Below, in pieces: positions 33,251 through 33,386 of a DNA stretch of 33,386 nt. The first letter of the stretch is position 1; every line of letters starts with the position of its first letter. The notes under the pieces were generated by a model that was given only the letters and a program-made list of their open reading frames with translations, was not told the origin of the DNA and searched no databases. This DNA comes from Akkermansia sp. Lineage in GTDB: Bacteria; Verrucomicrobiota; Verrucomicrobiia; Verrucomicrobiales; Akkermansiaceae. Where the stretch lies: contig JAFSFD010000042.1 in NCBI GenBank assembly GCA_017435365.1, positions 1-33,386 of the forward strand, written 5' to 3'. The position numbers were made by a program, and so were the translations under genes.

Positions 33251-33386
33251 ATGATTCAGATATTACTCAAGGGCGGGTTGGGGAACCAGATGTTCGAGTA
33301 CGCGTACGCCCTCAAAGTGAGCCGGGCACACGGCAACGAAAAGATGTGCATCAATGGTTCCTTTTTGAAATATTCGCCGGATAAGC
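33251..33386 (+). CDS. GT11 fucosyltransferase, 5' end only
   Basis: The 45 visible residues read MIQILLKGGLGNQMFEYAYA, then LKVSRAHGNEKMCIN and so on. The LKGGLGNQMF(E/Q)YA opening is the hallmark of GT11 alpha-1,2-fucosyltransferases, which add L-fucose from GDP-fucose to galactose-type acceptors. In gut bacteria such enzymes can build H-antigen-like ends on surface glycans. It lies 61 nt after the GT2 open frame on the same strand, so both probably belong to one polysaccharide locus continuing past the window. The acceptor cannot be told. Confidence 0.88.
   Translation, partial: MIQILLKGGLGNQMFEYAYALKVSRAHGNEKMCINGSFLKYSPDK

Overview
The window looks like a gut Verrucomicrobiota chromosome, most likely an Akkermansia-like member of the Akkermansiaceae. 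This is inferred from gene content, not from an rRNA gene: GC-rich housekeeping genes, a large type V autotransporter, B12-dependent methionine synthase, glutamate decarboxylase, an EptA-type phosphoethanolamine transferase, and the start of a fucosyltransferase-containing surface glycan locus. No rRNA, tRNA, CRISPR array or insertion sequence was seen.

Layout. 1-840 (-): partial multi-pass membrane protein. 841-1126: divergent intergenic region with a 21-bp repeat in inverted orientation and a structured leader. 1127-4801 (+): 1224-aa autotransporter with its own terminator. 4901-6025 (-): membrane protein plus secreted thioredoxin whose signal-peptide codons are out of frame at a C6 run. 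6157-9750 (-): operon of a YlbF-like protein with a Cys/His tail, an EptA-like enzyme and RmuC. 9820-11167: tyrosine recombinase (-) divergent from a small ribbon-helix-helix (RHH) protein (+), with one 15-bp palindromic site at each promoter. 11174-11740 (-): second periplasmic thioredoxin-like protein. 11900-15389 (+): tightly overlapped run of UspA, YmdB-like phosphodiesterase, TcdA, SpoU methyltransferase and LpxH-like phosphoesterase, followed by HU (15469-15735). 15816-17380 (-): c-di-AMP synthase CdaA, a 55-aa YbbR-like stub and BioD. 17521-18747 (+): LptF/LptG-type permease. 18817-24536 (-): MetH, a lone NuoA, and a lipoprotein/DUF1287 pair. 24828-25139 (+): small AP2-like protein. 25190-28837 (-): GT35-type glucan phosphorylase homologue, a second RHH protein and glutamate decarboxylase. 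29007-31037 (+): trmB-tgt-yajC. 31108-31995 (+): aroE. 31996-32310: palindromic repeat and promoter. 32311 to the end (+): AT-richer glycan locus with a GT2 glycosyltransferase (frameshifted at a G10 tract) and a GT11 fucosyltransferase running off the edge.

Two themes stand out. First, many genes have a sigma70-like promoter (TTGnnn, 16-18 bp, TAnnnT) whose -10 ends only 6-14 nt from the start codon, which predicts leaderless or near-leaderless mRNAs and helps choose starts. Second, there are several signs of switchable surface or regulatory expression: the G10 tract in the glycosyltransferase, the C6 tract in the thioredoxin, the inverted repeats at the autotransporter promoter region, and the recombinase/RHH pair with shared sites.

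Protein-level oddities include a Tgt lacking the CxCxxC zinc motif, a glucan phosphorylase homologue with Thr where the PLP lysine should be, a YbbR/CdaR partner reduced to 55 residues, and a YlbF protein with 14 Cys and 8 His in its last 61 residues.
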